Below the pieces are notes generated by a model. That model was not told the DNA's origin, searched no databases, and saw nothing but the letters and a program-made list of their open reading frames with translations. From Candidatus Baltobacteraceae bacterium (GTDB lineage: Bacteria > Vulcanimicrobiota > Vulcanimicrobiia > Vulcanimicrobiales > Vulcanimicrobiaceae): 64,000 nt of DNA. The position numbers and the translations under genes were made by a program. Positions 49,904 to 59,299 of this stretch are shown piece after piece; the stretch's first letter is position 1, and every line of letters starts with the position of its first letter. Where the stretch lies: contig DASXGW010000004.1 of the NCBI GenBank assembly GCA_036488875.1, forward strand, positions 558,001 to 622,000. The letters run 5' to 3'.

Positions 49904-51586
49904 GTGACGGCGTTCCGACCCGACGTCGACGACGCGTCCTTGATTCGCGATCAAGGTACGACGTCGGTCGTGCGCAACCAGCGCGCCGTGTGCAGCAGCG
50001 ATAACGCTGCCGTAACCAACGCCATGCTGCGGGTTTTGCGCGACGGCGGCAACGCCGTCGATGCCGCCATCACGGGCTGCTTGATGCAGGGGACGGTCGA
50101 GCCGTTCATGACCAACCATGCGGGATTGGTTACGGCGCTCGTTTACGAAGCGAAAACCGGAACGGTTTACGCGCTCGACTCGCAGGGCACGATGCCGCAC
50201 GACCTTCCGCCGTTCAAGCCGATCGTCGGCATCAACAACGCCTTCGCGTCGCCGGGCCACGAGCCGTCCGCGTGCATTCCGGGATTTATGCCGGGGCTCA
50301 AGGCACTCTACGAGCGATTCGGCTCCAAACCGTGGGCGTCGCTCGTCGAGGAATCGATTTATTGGGCCGAGGAGGGCCACTACATCTCGACCTTTGAGCA
50401 CACCGCGACCATGTACGGCTGGGAGCTGTACACGTATTTTCCCGAAGGACGCGCGCTCTTCGCGCCCGACGGTTTCGCGCGTCCGGTCGGCTCGCGCTTT
50501 CGCAATCCCGAGCTGGCGCAAACGCTGCGGCGCCTCGCGCAAGAAGGGCCCGACGATTTCATCACCGGCCGTTGGGCGCAGCGCTTCGTCGAACGCGCCA
50601 ACGCGATGGGCTGGAAGATCGAAGCGCATCATATGACCGACGTGCCGCCGCGCTGGAGCGATCCGGTGCGATATCCGCACGGCGGATACGACATCGTTCA
50701 GCTGCCGCTTCCGCAGCGAACCGGCGTCTTCTGCGCGCTCGTCTTAGGAATGCTCGATTTCATCGACGGTGCGTACGACGCCGCCGATTCCGCCGAAGCC
50801 GTCTACGCGATGGCGCACGCGCTGCGCATCGCGGCGCAGCAGTGCGGTTTCGTCAACGATCCGCTGATCTTCGAGACGCCGCTCGACGTGTGGCTCGATC
50901 GCAGTTTCCACGCGCATCTCGGCAACATCGTCAATCGCAGCCGTCCGAGGGTCGATCTCAGCGGACACGTCGAAAAGACGTGGGGATCGCAAAAGCTCGC
51001 AGCCGCCGGAGTTTCGATGAAGGAGAAGCAGCCCGTAGGAAGCTGCGAACTCGCGGTGGTCGACGCGGACGGAAACTGGGTGCAGATGATGAACACGCTG
51101 CAGAGCGGCGGCATTCCGGGACAAGTCGTCGACGGCGTCCCGATGGTGGGCTCGCACGCGTCGTTCGGCAACATGTCGGCGTGGATCGACACGTGGCTGG
51201 CTCCCGGCGCAAAGATGCGCTGCGTGATCGGCAACACGATCGCGATGAAGGACGGACGCCCGGTCTTTTCGTTGGGAACGCCGGGAAATCCGCATTGGAC
51301 GGTCGCACAGATGCTTGCGAATATCATCGATCGGAAGCTGGAGTACGTGCAGGCGGTGGAAGCGCCGCGGATGTTCGGGCTTGGCGACGACTTCTCGCTG
51401 ACGATCGAGTCGCGTTTGCCCGCGTCGACGCGAACGAAGCTGACCGCAATGGGCGTCCGTCTGCAGTCCGAGAACGCCTACGATTTTCACATGGGATCGT
51501 TCCAAATGGCGTGGCGCGAGCCGGACGGATCGCTGGGGGCCTGCGCCGACTTGCGTCGCGTCGGTGTCGCCGGCGGCTTCGTTTGA
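49904..51586 (+). CDS. Gamma-glutamyltransferase family protein with altered nucleophile site
   Basis: A 560-residue protein of the gamma-glutamyltranspeptidase Ntn family. GGNAVDAAITGCLMQGTVEP at the start of the fold and the domain order are typical. The autocatalytic site, normally TTH before xxVVD, reads SCE (380-382) in GSCELAVVDADGNWV. Ser380 aligns with the nucleophile Thr, so activity is possible but unproven. No signal peptide is seen, so it is cytoplasmic. GTG start two bases after the ATPase stop. Confidence 0.82.
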   Translation: MTAFRPDVDDASLIRDQGTTSVVRNQRAVCSSDNAAVTNAMLRVLRDGGNAVDAAITGCLMQGTVEPFMTNHAGLVTALVYEAKTGTVYALDSQGTMPHDLPPFKPIVGINNAFASPGHEPSACIPGFMPGLKALYERFGSKPWASLVEESIYWAEEGHYISTFEHTATMYGWELYTYFPEGRALFAPDGFARPVGSRFRNPELAQTLRRLAQEGPDDFITGRWAQRFVERANAMGWKIEAHHMTDVPPRWSDPVRYPHGGYDIVQLPLPQRTGVFCALVLGMLDFIDGAYDAADSAEAVYAMAHALRIAAQQCGFVNDPLIFETPLDVWLDRSFHAHLGNIVNRSRPRVDLSGHVEKTWGSQKLAAAGVSMKEKQPVGSCELAVVDADGNWVQMMNTLQSGGIPGQVVDGVPMVGSHASFGNMSAWIDTWLAPGAKMRCVIGNTIAMKDGRPVFSLGTPGNPHWTVAQMLANIIDRKLEYVQAVEAPRMFGLGDDFSLTIESRLPASTRTKLTAMGVRLQSENAYDFHMGSFQMAWREPDGSLGACADLRRVGVAGGFV

Positions 51587-51616
51587 GACCGTTCGCCGGA
51601 CTTATTGCTGCCGGCC

Positions 51617-52315
51617 TTAGGCGAAGGTTACGGTGCCGTCGTCGCTGACGAGGAACCGCGTGTCGTAGGCCGTGAACTCGCCGTTGACCGAGAGACGGCT
51701 GTGGACGTTGACGCGGTGCGCCGGCGGTTTTCCGGCCTGCTTTACCAGTCCGCCGTAGAAGAGCTTTAGCAGCGGCGTCTGCCCCGGCTGCGGCCGGTCG
51801 ATGCGATGCTTTTGGACGAGCATGTCGACGATCTTGTCCTGAACCGCTTTGGGAAGCAGCCGGTACGCGTCGTCGGTTTGTTTGGCCATTTCTTGATTCT
51901 GCATCTTGCGCCGGTCCTGCGGCTCGTCTTCTTCGTTGACGTAGCGGCAGAGGCGATCCCAGTTGTCGGCCGCGATGCCGGTAAACTCGCCCATGTAGCG
52001 GTTCCACGTGCGCCCGTGGTGCGTCACTTGATCGTTGCGCACGTGCCGCACGCGCACGGGCATTTTGTGATCGTGAATGCGCAGCACGAGATTGTATTCC
52101 GCCGACGCAATCTTGTCGGGCAAAAGGAACTGGATTCCGTTGGGTGAGAGCTCGATGCCGATTCCCGGCTTCATGTCCGGTTTCTCAACCGTTCCGGCTT
52201 GCCACCACAAATGAAACGTCCCGGTGCGGCGTTTATATTGCCGGCGGTCGCCCGCACGTCCGAGAAACCACTCCACCATGTCCCCTAAGATCGATCCACC
52301 GGATGCTTCAGGCAT
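51617..52315 (-). CDS. PilZ-like domain protein
   Basis: A 232-residue protein whose first half resembles a PilZ domain: a basic RRQYKRR stretch (an RxxxR motif) and, after some strands, ELSPNGIQF in place of (D/N)xSxxG. PilZ domains bind cyclic di-GMP. The second half, after an acidic-basic helix (EDEPQDRRKMQNQEM), is not recognised. Assignment is by motif only, and the Glu at the D/N position is a deviation. Confidence 0.6.
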   Translation of the reverse strand: MPEASGGSILGDMVEWFLGRAGDRRQYKRRTGTFHLWWQAGTVEKPDMKPGIGIELSPNGIQFLLPDKIASAEYNLVLRIHDHKMPVRVRHVRNDQVTHHGRTWNRYMGEFTGIAADNWDRLCRYVNEEDEPQDRRKMQNQEMAKQTDDAYRLLPKAVQDKIVDMLVQKHRIDRPQPGQTPLLKLFYGGLVKQAGKPPAHRVNVHSRLSVNGEFTAYDTRFLVSDDGTVTFA

Positions 52316-52350
52316 GGGCGCGCGCCTCGTGGAAGAATGAGCAACGATAC

Positions 52351-52941
52351 ATGTTCGTCACCATCGAGGGGATTGAGGGAAGCGGCAAGAGCACCCTGCT
52401 CGCCGGACTTTCCGAGCGGCTGCGCGGCCGGCAGCTCGTCGTCACCCGCGAGCCCGGCGGGACGCCCCTTGGCGACAAGATCCGCTCGATCTTCCTGGAT
52501 CGCGCGATCGCCATCGACGCACTGACCGAAGCGATGCTCGTCAACGCCGCGCGATCCGCGCACGTGATCGACGTCATTGCCCCGGCATTGGCCGGCGGCA
52601 AGCTCGTTCTGTGCGATCGTTTCGTCGACTCCACGCTGGCGTACCAAGGCTACGGCCGCGGCTTGGATCTGCCGATGCTGCGCGAACTGTGCGCCATCGC
52701 GACCGCCGGTCTCGAGCCCGACGTCACGCTATTGCTCGACTTGCCCGTGGCGGTATCGCGCGAGCGAACGCGAGCGCGGCATCCCGAACTCGACCGCATG
52801 GAATCTGAGGATGACGGATTTCACGAGCGCGTGCGGCACGGTTTCTTAGAGCTGGCGCGCGGGTCGAATCGTTATCTGGTCCTCGACGCTACCCTGGACG
52901 GCGCGACCTTGATCGATCGCGCCGCCGAGGCCATTGCATGA
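52351..52941 (+). CDS. tmk: Thymidylate kinase
   Basis: Phosphorylates dTMP to dTDP. The 196-residue protein has the P-loop EGIEGSGKST (6-15), REPGGTPLGDKIR, and DRFVDSTLAYQGYGRG (substrate and lid region). ATG 52351 fits the family start. Coupled to holB by an ATGA overlap, a common arrangement. Confidence 0.96.
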   Translation: MFVTIEGIEGSGKSTLLAGLSERLRGRQLVVTREPGGTPLGDKIRSIFLDRAIAIDALTEAMLVNAARSAHVIDVIAPALAGGKLVLCDRFVDSTLAYQGYGRGLDLPMLRELCAIATAGLEPDVTLLLDLPVAVSRERTRARHPELDRMESEDDGFHERVRHGFLELARGSNRYLVLDATLDGATLIDRAAEAIA

Positions 52942-53945
52942 GCGAGCTGACGTTCGACGTCGTCGACCTCGAAGGCCCCAAAAAATACTTTTCCGGATTG
53001 ACGCCGCAGACGCTGGGACACGCCTACCTGTTCGCCGGGCCGGCCGGCGTCGGAAAGAAGACGTTCGCGCGGCGATTAGCGCAGTCGCTGCTCTGCACGC
53101 ATCCCAAGACCGGCGTACTCGGATACGACGGAACGTGCTCGTCGTGCGCGCTGTTCGGTGCGGGCGAGAACGCGCGGCATCCGGACTTCTTCGAACACGA
53201 AGGCCAGCTCAAGATCGGCGATCGCGACGTTGCCGCCGGCTTTGCCGGTGGTGAGGATCTCACCGCGCGCGACGTCGTGCGGCAGCTCTCGATGCAGTCG
53301 TACAGCGGCGGGATGCGCGTGCTGCTCCTCGGCGACGTCGATTTCGCCAGCCCGCCCGCAGCCAACGCGCTGCTCAAGTTTCTCGAGGAGCCCCCGCGCA
53401 ACGTGATCATGCTGCTCACCACGCCGGTGCCGGGGCGATTGCTTTCGACGATCCGCTCGCGGCTCGTCGAAGTGCGCTTTGCACTGTTGCACGAGTCGCA
53501 CGTACGCGAGATTCTGCTCGGTATCGGCCGCTCGCAATCCGAGGCGGAGCTAGGAGCGGCGCTTGGAGGCGGCAGCGTGACGCAAGCCTTGGCCGCTTTG
53601 GAAGGTGAAGAAGACTCCCTGCGCGCGCAGGTCGCGCGCTGGTTCTTCGAAAGCGTCGACGGCAAGTCGCCCCAGCAAACCTGGGCTACGCGCGAAACGC
53701 TCGAAGACGGTCTGCAAACGATCAAAACGCTCGTGCGCGACTGGGCAGTGCTGAGCACGAATGGCGGGAAAGGGCTGCTGATGCGCGATTATGCCGAGAG
53801 TCTGGCGAAGCTGCCGGCGCTCGACGATCGCGCGACGGTGGCGATTCTTGCCAAGATCGGCGACGCTCAGCGGCTGGCGCGCACCAACGTCAGCCCCGCG
53901 ATGGTGAGCGAAATCGTACGGATGGCGATTACCAACGCCCCCTGA
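52938..53945 (+). CDS. holB: DNA polymerase III delta' subunit
   Basis: Clamp-loader subunit, 335 residues. GHAYLFAGPAGVGKKTFARRL holds the P-loop, followed by a zinc-binding region (CTHPKTGVLGYDGTCSSC), LLKFLEEPP and the SRLVEVRF sensor region. It follows tmk and ends in a 17-base convergent overlap with the membrane protein gene. Confidence 0.93.
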   Translation: MSELTFDVVDLEGPKKYFSGLTPQTLGHAYLFAGPAGVGKKTFARRLAQSLLCTHPKTGVLGYDGTCSSCALFGAGENARHPDFFEHEGQLKIGDRDVAAGFAGGEDLTARDVVRQLSMQSYSGGMRVLLLGDVDFASPPAANALLKFLEEPPRNVIMLLTTPVPGRLLSTIRSRLVEVRFALLHESHVREILLGIGRSQSEAELGAALGGGSVTQALAALEGEEDSLRAQVARWFFESVDGKSPQQTWATRETLEDGLQTIKTLVRDWAVLSTNGGKGLLMRDYAESLAKLPALDDRATVAILAKIGDAQRLARTNVSPAMVSEIVRMAITNAP

Positions 53946-54624
53946 ACGCGACGTCGTCGTACTGCTTTGCAAACGGAAACGCCATGTAGCTCAGAACGAT
54001 CGCTTCGTACACGGCCATAATGAGGCTGAATAAAACCTGTGAAAGATTTCCGATAACGTACGGAAGATAGGGCGGCACGACGTACCACAGCACGAAGAAC
54101 ACGACTGCTAGGAGAATAGAGCCGGGCACGTTTGCACGCACCGCGCGGATTGAGCCGGAAATCGCGAGTGACCCGGGCATCCCGCCGATTGCAGCCGCCG
54201 GCATCGTATAGATCAAAAAGAACGCCGCTACGGCTAAGAGCGCGTAACCCAAAACGCCGCCGAAGAACGAGCCGATATAACTTGCCGCCCAAACGACGAA
54301 CTGAAAGCCGATGGCCGCGAGCAGAATGCCCCCGAACTTGGCGCGCCCCTCTTCCCACGCTTCGTCGAACGAGCCCTTCCGGCCGCGCCAAATTTGACTG
54401 GCCTGTATGATGGCGATCCCGAACGCCCAGAGATAGATCAGCTGCACGATAATGCCGAAGAGGCCGGCTCCGGCGCCACCTAGGGCGTTGGTCAGCAGCG
54501 GCGCGACCGCCGCATTGACGAGAATCGCCAGGACCGCCGCCAACAGCGGACAAGCGAGAATTGACGGATGCTTAATGAGAAGCGGGATCGCTCGTACGTA
54601 CATGGCGAGATCTACGGTGGGCAT
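53929..54624 (-). CDS. Integral membrane protein, about six helices
   Basis: A 231-residue hydrophobic protein with five to six membrane segments and a cytoplasmic loop (RGRKGSFDEAWEEGRAKFG) resembling proteins of the YIP1/DUF975/DUF4013 type. ATG 54624 is chosen; a GTG at 54642, one base after the mtnP stop, is also possible and would couple the genes. Function unknown. Confidence 0.65.
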   Translation of the reverse strand: MPTVDLAMYVRAIPLLIKHPSILACPLLAAVLAILVNAAVAPLLTNALGGAGAGLFGIIVQLIYLWAFGIAIIQASQIWRGRKGSFDEAWEEGRAKFGGILLAAIGFQFVVWAASYIGSFFGGVLGYALLAVAAFFLIYTMPAAAIGGMPGSLAISGSIRAVRANVPGSILLAVVFFVLWYVVPPYLPYVIGNLSQVLFSLIMAVYEAIVLSYMAFPFAKQYDDVAFRGRW

Positions 54625-54643
54625 TTGCCGCTTGAACGACACG

Positions 54644-55435
54644 CTATAACCTCGCGGTGTCGAGCGCGTGCCGGCAACTGCAATCCGCGCCGACCGGAAC
54701 GCCTGCAACGATCGTGCCGATTGCCTCTTTGACGCGCGCGTTGTTCTTGTTGAAGATCTCGATCACTTCAACGTGCGAGACCGGCGGCATGCCCTCGAGT
54801 CCGACGTCGTAATCGGTGATGAGCGAAATGTTGACGTAGCACATTTCGAGTTCGCGTGCCAGGTAGCACTCGGGATATTGGGTCATGTTGATGACTTCCC
54901 AACCCTGGTCTTGAAACCACTTCGACTCCGCGCGCGTCGAGAAGCGGGGTCCTTGGATGACGACGACGGTTCCGCGCTCGTGCGTCTCGATACCGAGCGA
55001 GCGCAGGGCCGAAATCGCAATCGGGCGCAGGGTCGGGCAATACGGATCGGCGACGCTGACGTGCGTCGTACGCGGTCCGTCGTAGAACGTGTCCACGCGT
55101 CCCGACGTGCGATCGACGAACTGGTCGCAGACGACCATCGAGCCGGGTTTATAGCCGGCTTTGAGCGACCCCGAGGCCGTCGGACCGACGATCCATTTCA
55201 CGCCGAGCGACTTCATTGCGTACATATTCGCACGATAGTTGATTTTGTGCGGAGGGAACCGATGATCGCGTCCATGTCGCGGCAGAAAAGCGATGCGTCG
55301 CCCGGCGATCTCGCCGAGGTGTACCGTATCGCTCGGCAAACCGTAGGGCGTCTCGATCCATTGCTCTTGCGGACGTTCCAGCAGCGAGTAGAAGCCCGAT
55401 CCTCCAAAAACTCCGATTTCGGCGCTTTGTTCCAT
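54644..55435 (-). CDS. mtnP: S-methyl-5'-thioadenosine phosphorylase
   Basis: Breaks down methylthioadenosine, the by-product of spermidine synthesis. The 263-residue protein has IGVFGGSGFYSLLE at the start (phosphate loop), LPRHGRDHRFPPHKINYRAN, GPRFSTRAESKWF and VINMTQYPE. The NMTxxPE and TDYDVG signatures favour methylthioadenosine over other purine nucleosides. It completes the polyamine module in this window. Confidence 0.93.
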   Translation of the reverse strand: MEQSAEIGVFGGSGFYSLLERPQEQWIETPYGLPSDTVHLGEIAGRRIAFLPRHGRDHRFPPHKINYRANMYAMKSLGVKWIVGPTASGSLKAGYKPGSMVVCDQFVDRTSGRVDTFYDGPRTTHVSVADPYCPTLRPIAISALRSLGIETHERGTVVVIQGPRFSTRAESKWFQDQGWEVINMTQYPECYLARELEMCYVNISLITDYDVGLEGMPPVSHVEVIEIFNKNNARVKEAIGTIVAGVPVGADCSCRHALDTARL

Positions 55436-55486
55436 CGCGCGGCTCTTTCGAGGTGCGGCGCGGGTCCCCTCGAAGTTTTACGCGGG

Positions 55487-57106
55487 ATGAGGTATGCCGT
55501 ATTTGTTGCACTGTCGCTCGCGCTGCTGACCGGATGCACGCGCACCGCGTCGACGGGAGCGGGTGGGCGTCATCCCTGGACCGTCCCGCACGTGCTGCGC
55601 ATCGCCGATCTTTCCGATCCCGATCATCTCAATCCGTATCTCTCGGAGATGGACGTCACCTACGACGTCTCGTCGCTGATCTATTCGTATCTCGTCGTCG
55701 CCGACGATCGTGGACGCCTCATCGGCGATCTCGCGTCGACCGTACCGAGCCTAACCAACGGCGGGATCTCGCGCGACGGGCGAACGTACGTGTATCGTTT
55801 ACGTCGCGGCGTGCTGTGGCACGACGGCGCAGCGTTTACGTCCAAGGACGTCGTCGCTTCCTGGCACGCGGTGATCGATCCGCACAATAATACCTTCGAA
55901 CACGAAGGCTACGACCGCGTCGCTTCGATTGATGCTCCCGATGCTTACACGGTCGTGGTGCATTTGCGCGATCGCTATCCTCCTTTCGTTTCGCGCTTCT
56001 TCGCGCCGCTGCAAGAGGGCGGAAAACCAATTCTGCCCGCGCACGTGCTCGGGAGCGAAGGGAGTTTCAACACCGGAACGCTCTCCGCCCATCCCGTCGG
56101 AACGGGACCGTTTGAGTTCGTTTCGTGGGAGCGCAGCGACCGCATCGTGCTAAAACGCTTCGATCGCTACTTTAGGGGGCGCCCGAAGCTCGAGCGCATC
56201 GAGCTGCGCTTCATTCCTACCGACCAGACGATAGCCAACGAACTGCAAGCGCACCGGCTCGATCTGATCGTCGCGCCTCAAACCTCGCTGCTCTCGACGT
56301 ACAAAGCCGTACCGGGGGTCTTCGTGAGTACCGCCCCGTGGAACACTCAAGCCGCGCTGATCATCAACGCGAGCAAACCTGCGTTGCACGACCTTGCGGT
56401 GCGCGAAGCGATTGCGGATAGCGTTCCCTATGACGACATCCTTCGCGACGTTACCTTTGGTTTGTACGAACAGGCGCGCAATGTCGTCGCTCCTACCTCG
56501 ATCGGTTACGAAGTGTTACCGCTGCGTCGCCAAGACCTTTCAGCCGCAAACCACGTTTTAGACGCGCGGGGGTGGCGCCGAGGGTCCGACGGAATCAGAG
56601 CTCGCGACGGCGTGCGGCTCGAGATCACCGTAGCGACGATCGCCGGCTTCACCAACGCACAGCGCGCGCTGCTTTTGCTTCAGGCGGCGCTGCACGAAAC
56701 CGGCGTGGCGCTGGCCATCAAGAACTATCCCTACCGCACGATCTTCGCGCCCGACGGGCCGGTCTACGGCGGAACCTATGACACGGCGTTCTACAGCAAC
56801 ACGATCAATTGGGATCCCGACATCTCGAACTTCGTCGGCTGCGATCGTTGGTACCCCAAGGGACAAAACATTTATCGTTTCTGCGACCCGCGACTTGACG
56901 CTTTGGAGCTCGCGGGACTGCGGAGCGACGATCCGGCGGTTCGCGCGCCGGTTTACCGAAGAGCTAACCTGTTGATGTGGAACGACGTCCCCTATATTCC
57001 GGTGTATGAGGGCAGACGTTTGATCGTGCGATCGGATGATTTACGCAACTACCGCCCGAACACGACGGCCACACCGTGGTGGAACGCTTGGGAGTGGGAT
57101 ATATAA
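55487..57106 (+). CDS. ABC transporter peptide-binding lipoprotein (SBP family 5)
   Basis: An extracellular solute-binding protein for peptides or related ligands, 539 residues. It has a lipoprotein signal with lipobox LLTGC, the family-5 signature region LWHDGAAFTSKDVVASW and the second lobe. ATG 55487 gives the correct signal peptide. No permease or ATPase genes are adjacent. The last 100 bases (57007-57106) recur at 61371-61470, so the C-terminus here was probably restored by the inserted island; the original end is the distal copy. Confidence 0.9.
   Translation: MRYAVFVALSLALLTGCTRTASTGAGGRHPWTVPHVLRIADLSDPDHLNPYLSEMDVTYDVSSLIYSYLVVADDRGRLIGDLASTVPSLTNGGISRDGRTYVYRLRRGVLWHDGAAFTSKDVVASWHAVIDPHNNTFEHEGYDRVASIDAPDAYTVVVHLRDRYPPFVSRFFAPLQEGGKPILPAHVLGSEGSFNTGTLSAHPVGTGPFEFVSWERSDRIVLKRFDRYFRGRPKLERIELRFIPTDQTIANELQAHRLDLIVAPQTSLLSTYKAVPGVFVSTAPWNTQAALIINASKPALHDLAVREAIADSVPYDDILRDVTFGLYEQARNVVAPTSIGYEVLPLRRQDLSAANHVLDARGWRRGSDGIRARDGVRLEITVATIAGFTNAQRALLLLQAALHETGVALAIKNYPYRTIFAPDGPVYGGTYDTAFYSNTINWDPDISNFVGCDRWYPKGQNIYRFCDPRLDALELAGLRSDDPAVRAPVYRRANLLMWNDVPYIPVYEGRRLIVRSDDLRNYRPNTTATPWWNAWEWDI
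57007..57106 (+). repeat. Left copy of 100-bp direct repeat bounding the island
   Basis: Encodes the last 32 codons of the peptide-binding protein plus its stop. It matches 61371-61470 at 92 of 100 positions, with 46 identical bases in a row. Seven of the eight differences, including the TAA/TAG stop, are synonymous; one changes Thr to Met. Confidence 0.9.
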
Positions 57107-57175
57107 GGGTAACGTGTGCTGCCGTCCCCGTTTTTCGCTATTAGTGGGATACGAGAAATTGATAAGTAGGAGAGC

Positions 57176-57204
57176 AAAAATCGCCCAAAAAGACGCGATT
57201 TTTT
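57176..57204 (+). terminator. Intrinsic terminator at the left end of the island
   Basis: AAAAATCGC (57176-57184) pairs with GCGATTTTT (57195-57203), with T-runs on both strands. It closes the peptide-binding protein transcript and could stop transcription from either side. The remaining bases to 57374 hold no gene that I can support. Confidence 0.65.
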
Positions 57205-57374
57205 ATTGCGGAAAGAGAGCCGGGGGAACCGATCCAGACGCGGGTGTGGGGCGTCGGCTAGCTACCACCCCGGCCACCCTATTAGTGCCGAAAAACCGTT
57301 TTGGGACACCCAGCAAAAGGTCCCTTTTTAGAAGCCCGTCAGCCATTTGTGAGCGAGATACTTAGTTCAGAGAG

Positions 57375-58457
57375 CTACAGACCAGCCGCAATAGCCTTCA
57401 GTTCCTTGATGTGTTGCATAGCCATATTTTGCATGTATATTTTCATGAACATGCCTTCTGAAGGAAGGATGCACTCCGGACTGTCGAGGTTTCCTTCGAA
57501 GCTTCCACCGAGATCAGGGCCGTTTATAAGCTCGTTGACGATATATTCGTAAACCACGTTGCGCGCATTGTCGTCGTTGGCTTTGGGGTGCGTGTGCCAA
57601 AGAATTCTGCGATCCTTCATCTCCTGGGGGTTTTTGATTAACTCCTCATATCGACCGAGTATCGCCTGCATGCGCTCATTTGGCGGCCAGATCGAAGCGA
57701 TCACTGACAAGATCGTGTCGCCCTCATTATTTATCACCGAGTCTTCTGTCAGGCTTCTGGTGGCGAAGTAGTATCCGAGGAATGACGCCAACTCCCAAAA
57801 TACAATTTTATCTTGTTTCCAAATATCGGCATAAGGGCCAAACGTTCCAGGAGCGACAACTGCGTAAACGACCGACGCTACGGCATCGCTCAGGGCAAGA
57901 ACGTACGCTTTTAGTCCGCGAACCTTCCAAATGGGGTCCCCATCACTCGTGACCCGAGTGCCAGCGTCGCGAAGGGCCGTGCAAATGCTCAAGACCGCTT
58001 GCTGGCCCTCCTCTAACTCCAATGAATAAGTCTTGAGTAGGTCCTCAATCCCCTGCTGTTCTTCATTGATCGCAGGTATATGAGGGCTCGAAGACGCTAC
58101 TTTGCGGGCCTCATTTGCGTACGCGAGGCCGGTCTCAAGCGCCGTAATAGCCTTTCTAAACCAACCCGTGTGATAGTTTGATTGCGCGGCCATGGTATAC
58201 ATACTCAAACCGTCTGCTGTATTGAGCAGAAAGCCCTGCGTATCTCCAGTCGCTTTTAGGTAATCTCCACGCTTTGAGTAAAGTTCGTACAATGCTGTTG
58301 ACATAGTAGTGATCTCCGGGCTGGCCCTGTGTGGTGACTTTTCCATGGCCTCGCTAAGACGCTGTTCAGCCTCCTCGAACTCCGCATCAGTCGGCGGCGG
58401 CTCAAGTTGAGTAGCCTTATCGGAGCCTCCCCCAAGGAGCTTCTTCAAAAAGCCCAT
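57375..58457 (-). CDS. Island protein of unknown function
   Basis: A 360-residue protein with a basic, glycine-rich N-terminus (MGFLKKLLGGG), an acidic linker (TDAEFEEAEQRLSEAME) and a long mainly helical body with TPR-like helix pairs (YHTGWFRKAITALETGLAYA). No catalytic motif or membrane helix is evident and I do not know the family. It is divergent from the defence operon and more AT-rich than host genes. It could be an unrelated passenger or a further defence component. Confidence 0.7.
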   Translation of the reverse strand: MGFLKKLLGGGSDKATQLEPPPTDAEFEEAEQRLSEAMEKSPHRASPEITTMSTALYELYSKRGDYLKATGDTQGFLLNTADGLSMYTMAAQSNYHTGWFRKAITALETGLAYANEARKVASSSPHIPAINEEQQGIEDLLKTYSLELEEGQQAVLSICTALRDAGTRVTSDGDPIWKVRGLKAYVLALSDAVASVVYAVVAPGTFGPYADIWKQDKIVFWELASFLGYYFATRSLTEDSVINNEGDTILSVIASIWPPNERMQAILGRYEELIKNPQEMKDRRILWHTHPKANDDNARNVVYEYIVNELINGPDLGGSFEGNLDSPECILPSEGMFMKIYMQNMAMQHIKELKAIAAGL

Positions 58458-58555
58458 ATCGTTAATTCCATCTAACCGTCATTTGCTTAGCCCCGGAAGC
58501 CGGTACCATCAGTTCGACACTTATTTGTCGAATCCATGAAATAAGCGGTTCCGGT

Positions 58556-59160
58556 TTGGTCAGCCGTCAACATGCTCTGTGTGGGCCATTGGTCTCAATC
58601 CGCCCTCAGCATTCTTCGCCATATCGGCACTACCCGCACCCATTAACTTGCTATACTGATTCCAAGAGGACCCTTACCTATGGCCGCGCCACACCAACGA
58701 CGCCAGCAGCCCAGTCTAATGCTCAGGGCGGCATTATCGCAGACACTATCGCCATCATTCTGCTGCTAGTTGCGGCGCCTTATCTGAGTGGCAGCGGCGA
58801 CTACCATGGTGGCTACCATCACTACGGATTCCGCTATCATGGTGGTTGTGAACACCACGAGCACTTGCAATGGGTCACGTTTTTGTCGTCGGGGCTCGCT
58901 GCGTATCGGTTCTACTTCTACCGAATCTAGCATTGCGAAATGGCGACCGCGGGCCCATGCCGGCCACCTAGCCGCGCTGGCCAATCATCTCCTTCGGAGC
59001 TACGGGCCGCAGATCGCTAGGATTGCCGAAACTCTACTGGAGCGCCAGACGCTCAGTGGCGAAGAGGTGGGCGCAATGGTCCCCAAGCTCGCCAAAGGGC
59101 GGTCGCTTGAGTGTCCCGCTGCATCCACCGCCAACGGCGCGCCGCAACGGCTCTAGGCTT
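58556..59160 (+). pseudogene. Degenerate stretch with gene remnants
   Basis: No intact gene is convincing in this gap (58458-59299). A Shine-Dalgarno AAGAGGA and ATG (58680) lead into a 29-codon frame. A membrane-helix-like frame (IIADTIAIILLLVAAPYL, then a His/Gly-rich tail) runs in another phase from there to 58930, suggesting a frameshifted small membrane protein. Near 58950-59110 another frame encodes LAALANHLLRSYGPQIARIA and then LLERQTLSGEEV, resembling the C-terminal end of FtsH/M41 peptidases. A 7-bp hairpin TTCGACA/TGTCGAA lies at 58513-58532. Confidence 0.4.
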
Positions 59161-59299
59161 CGGCTAGCTACCGGCCAAGGGACGACGTCATCGCGCATCG
59201 AACATCTGTTCGAGCGGCGTTGAATGCCAACCATATGGCACCCGCGTCAGCCATCATAGAGCCGTACAAACACCGATTTGACCGAGGAGGTCGGCCTAG

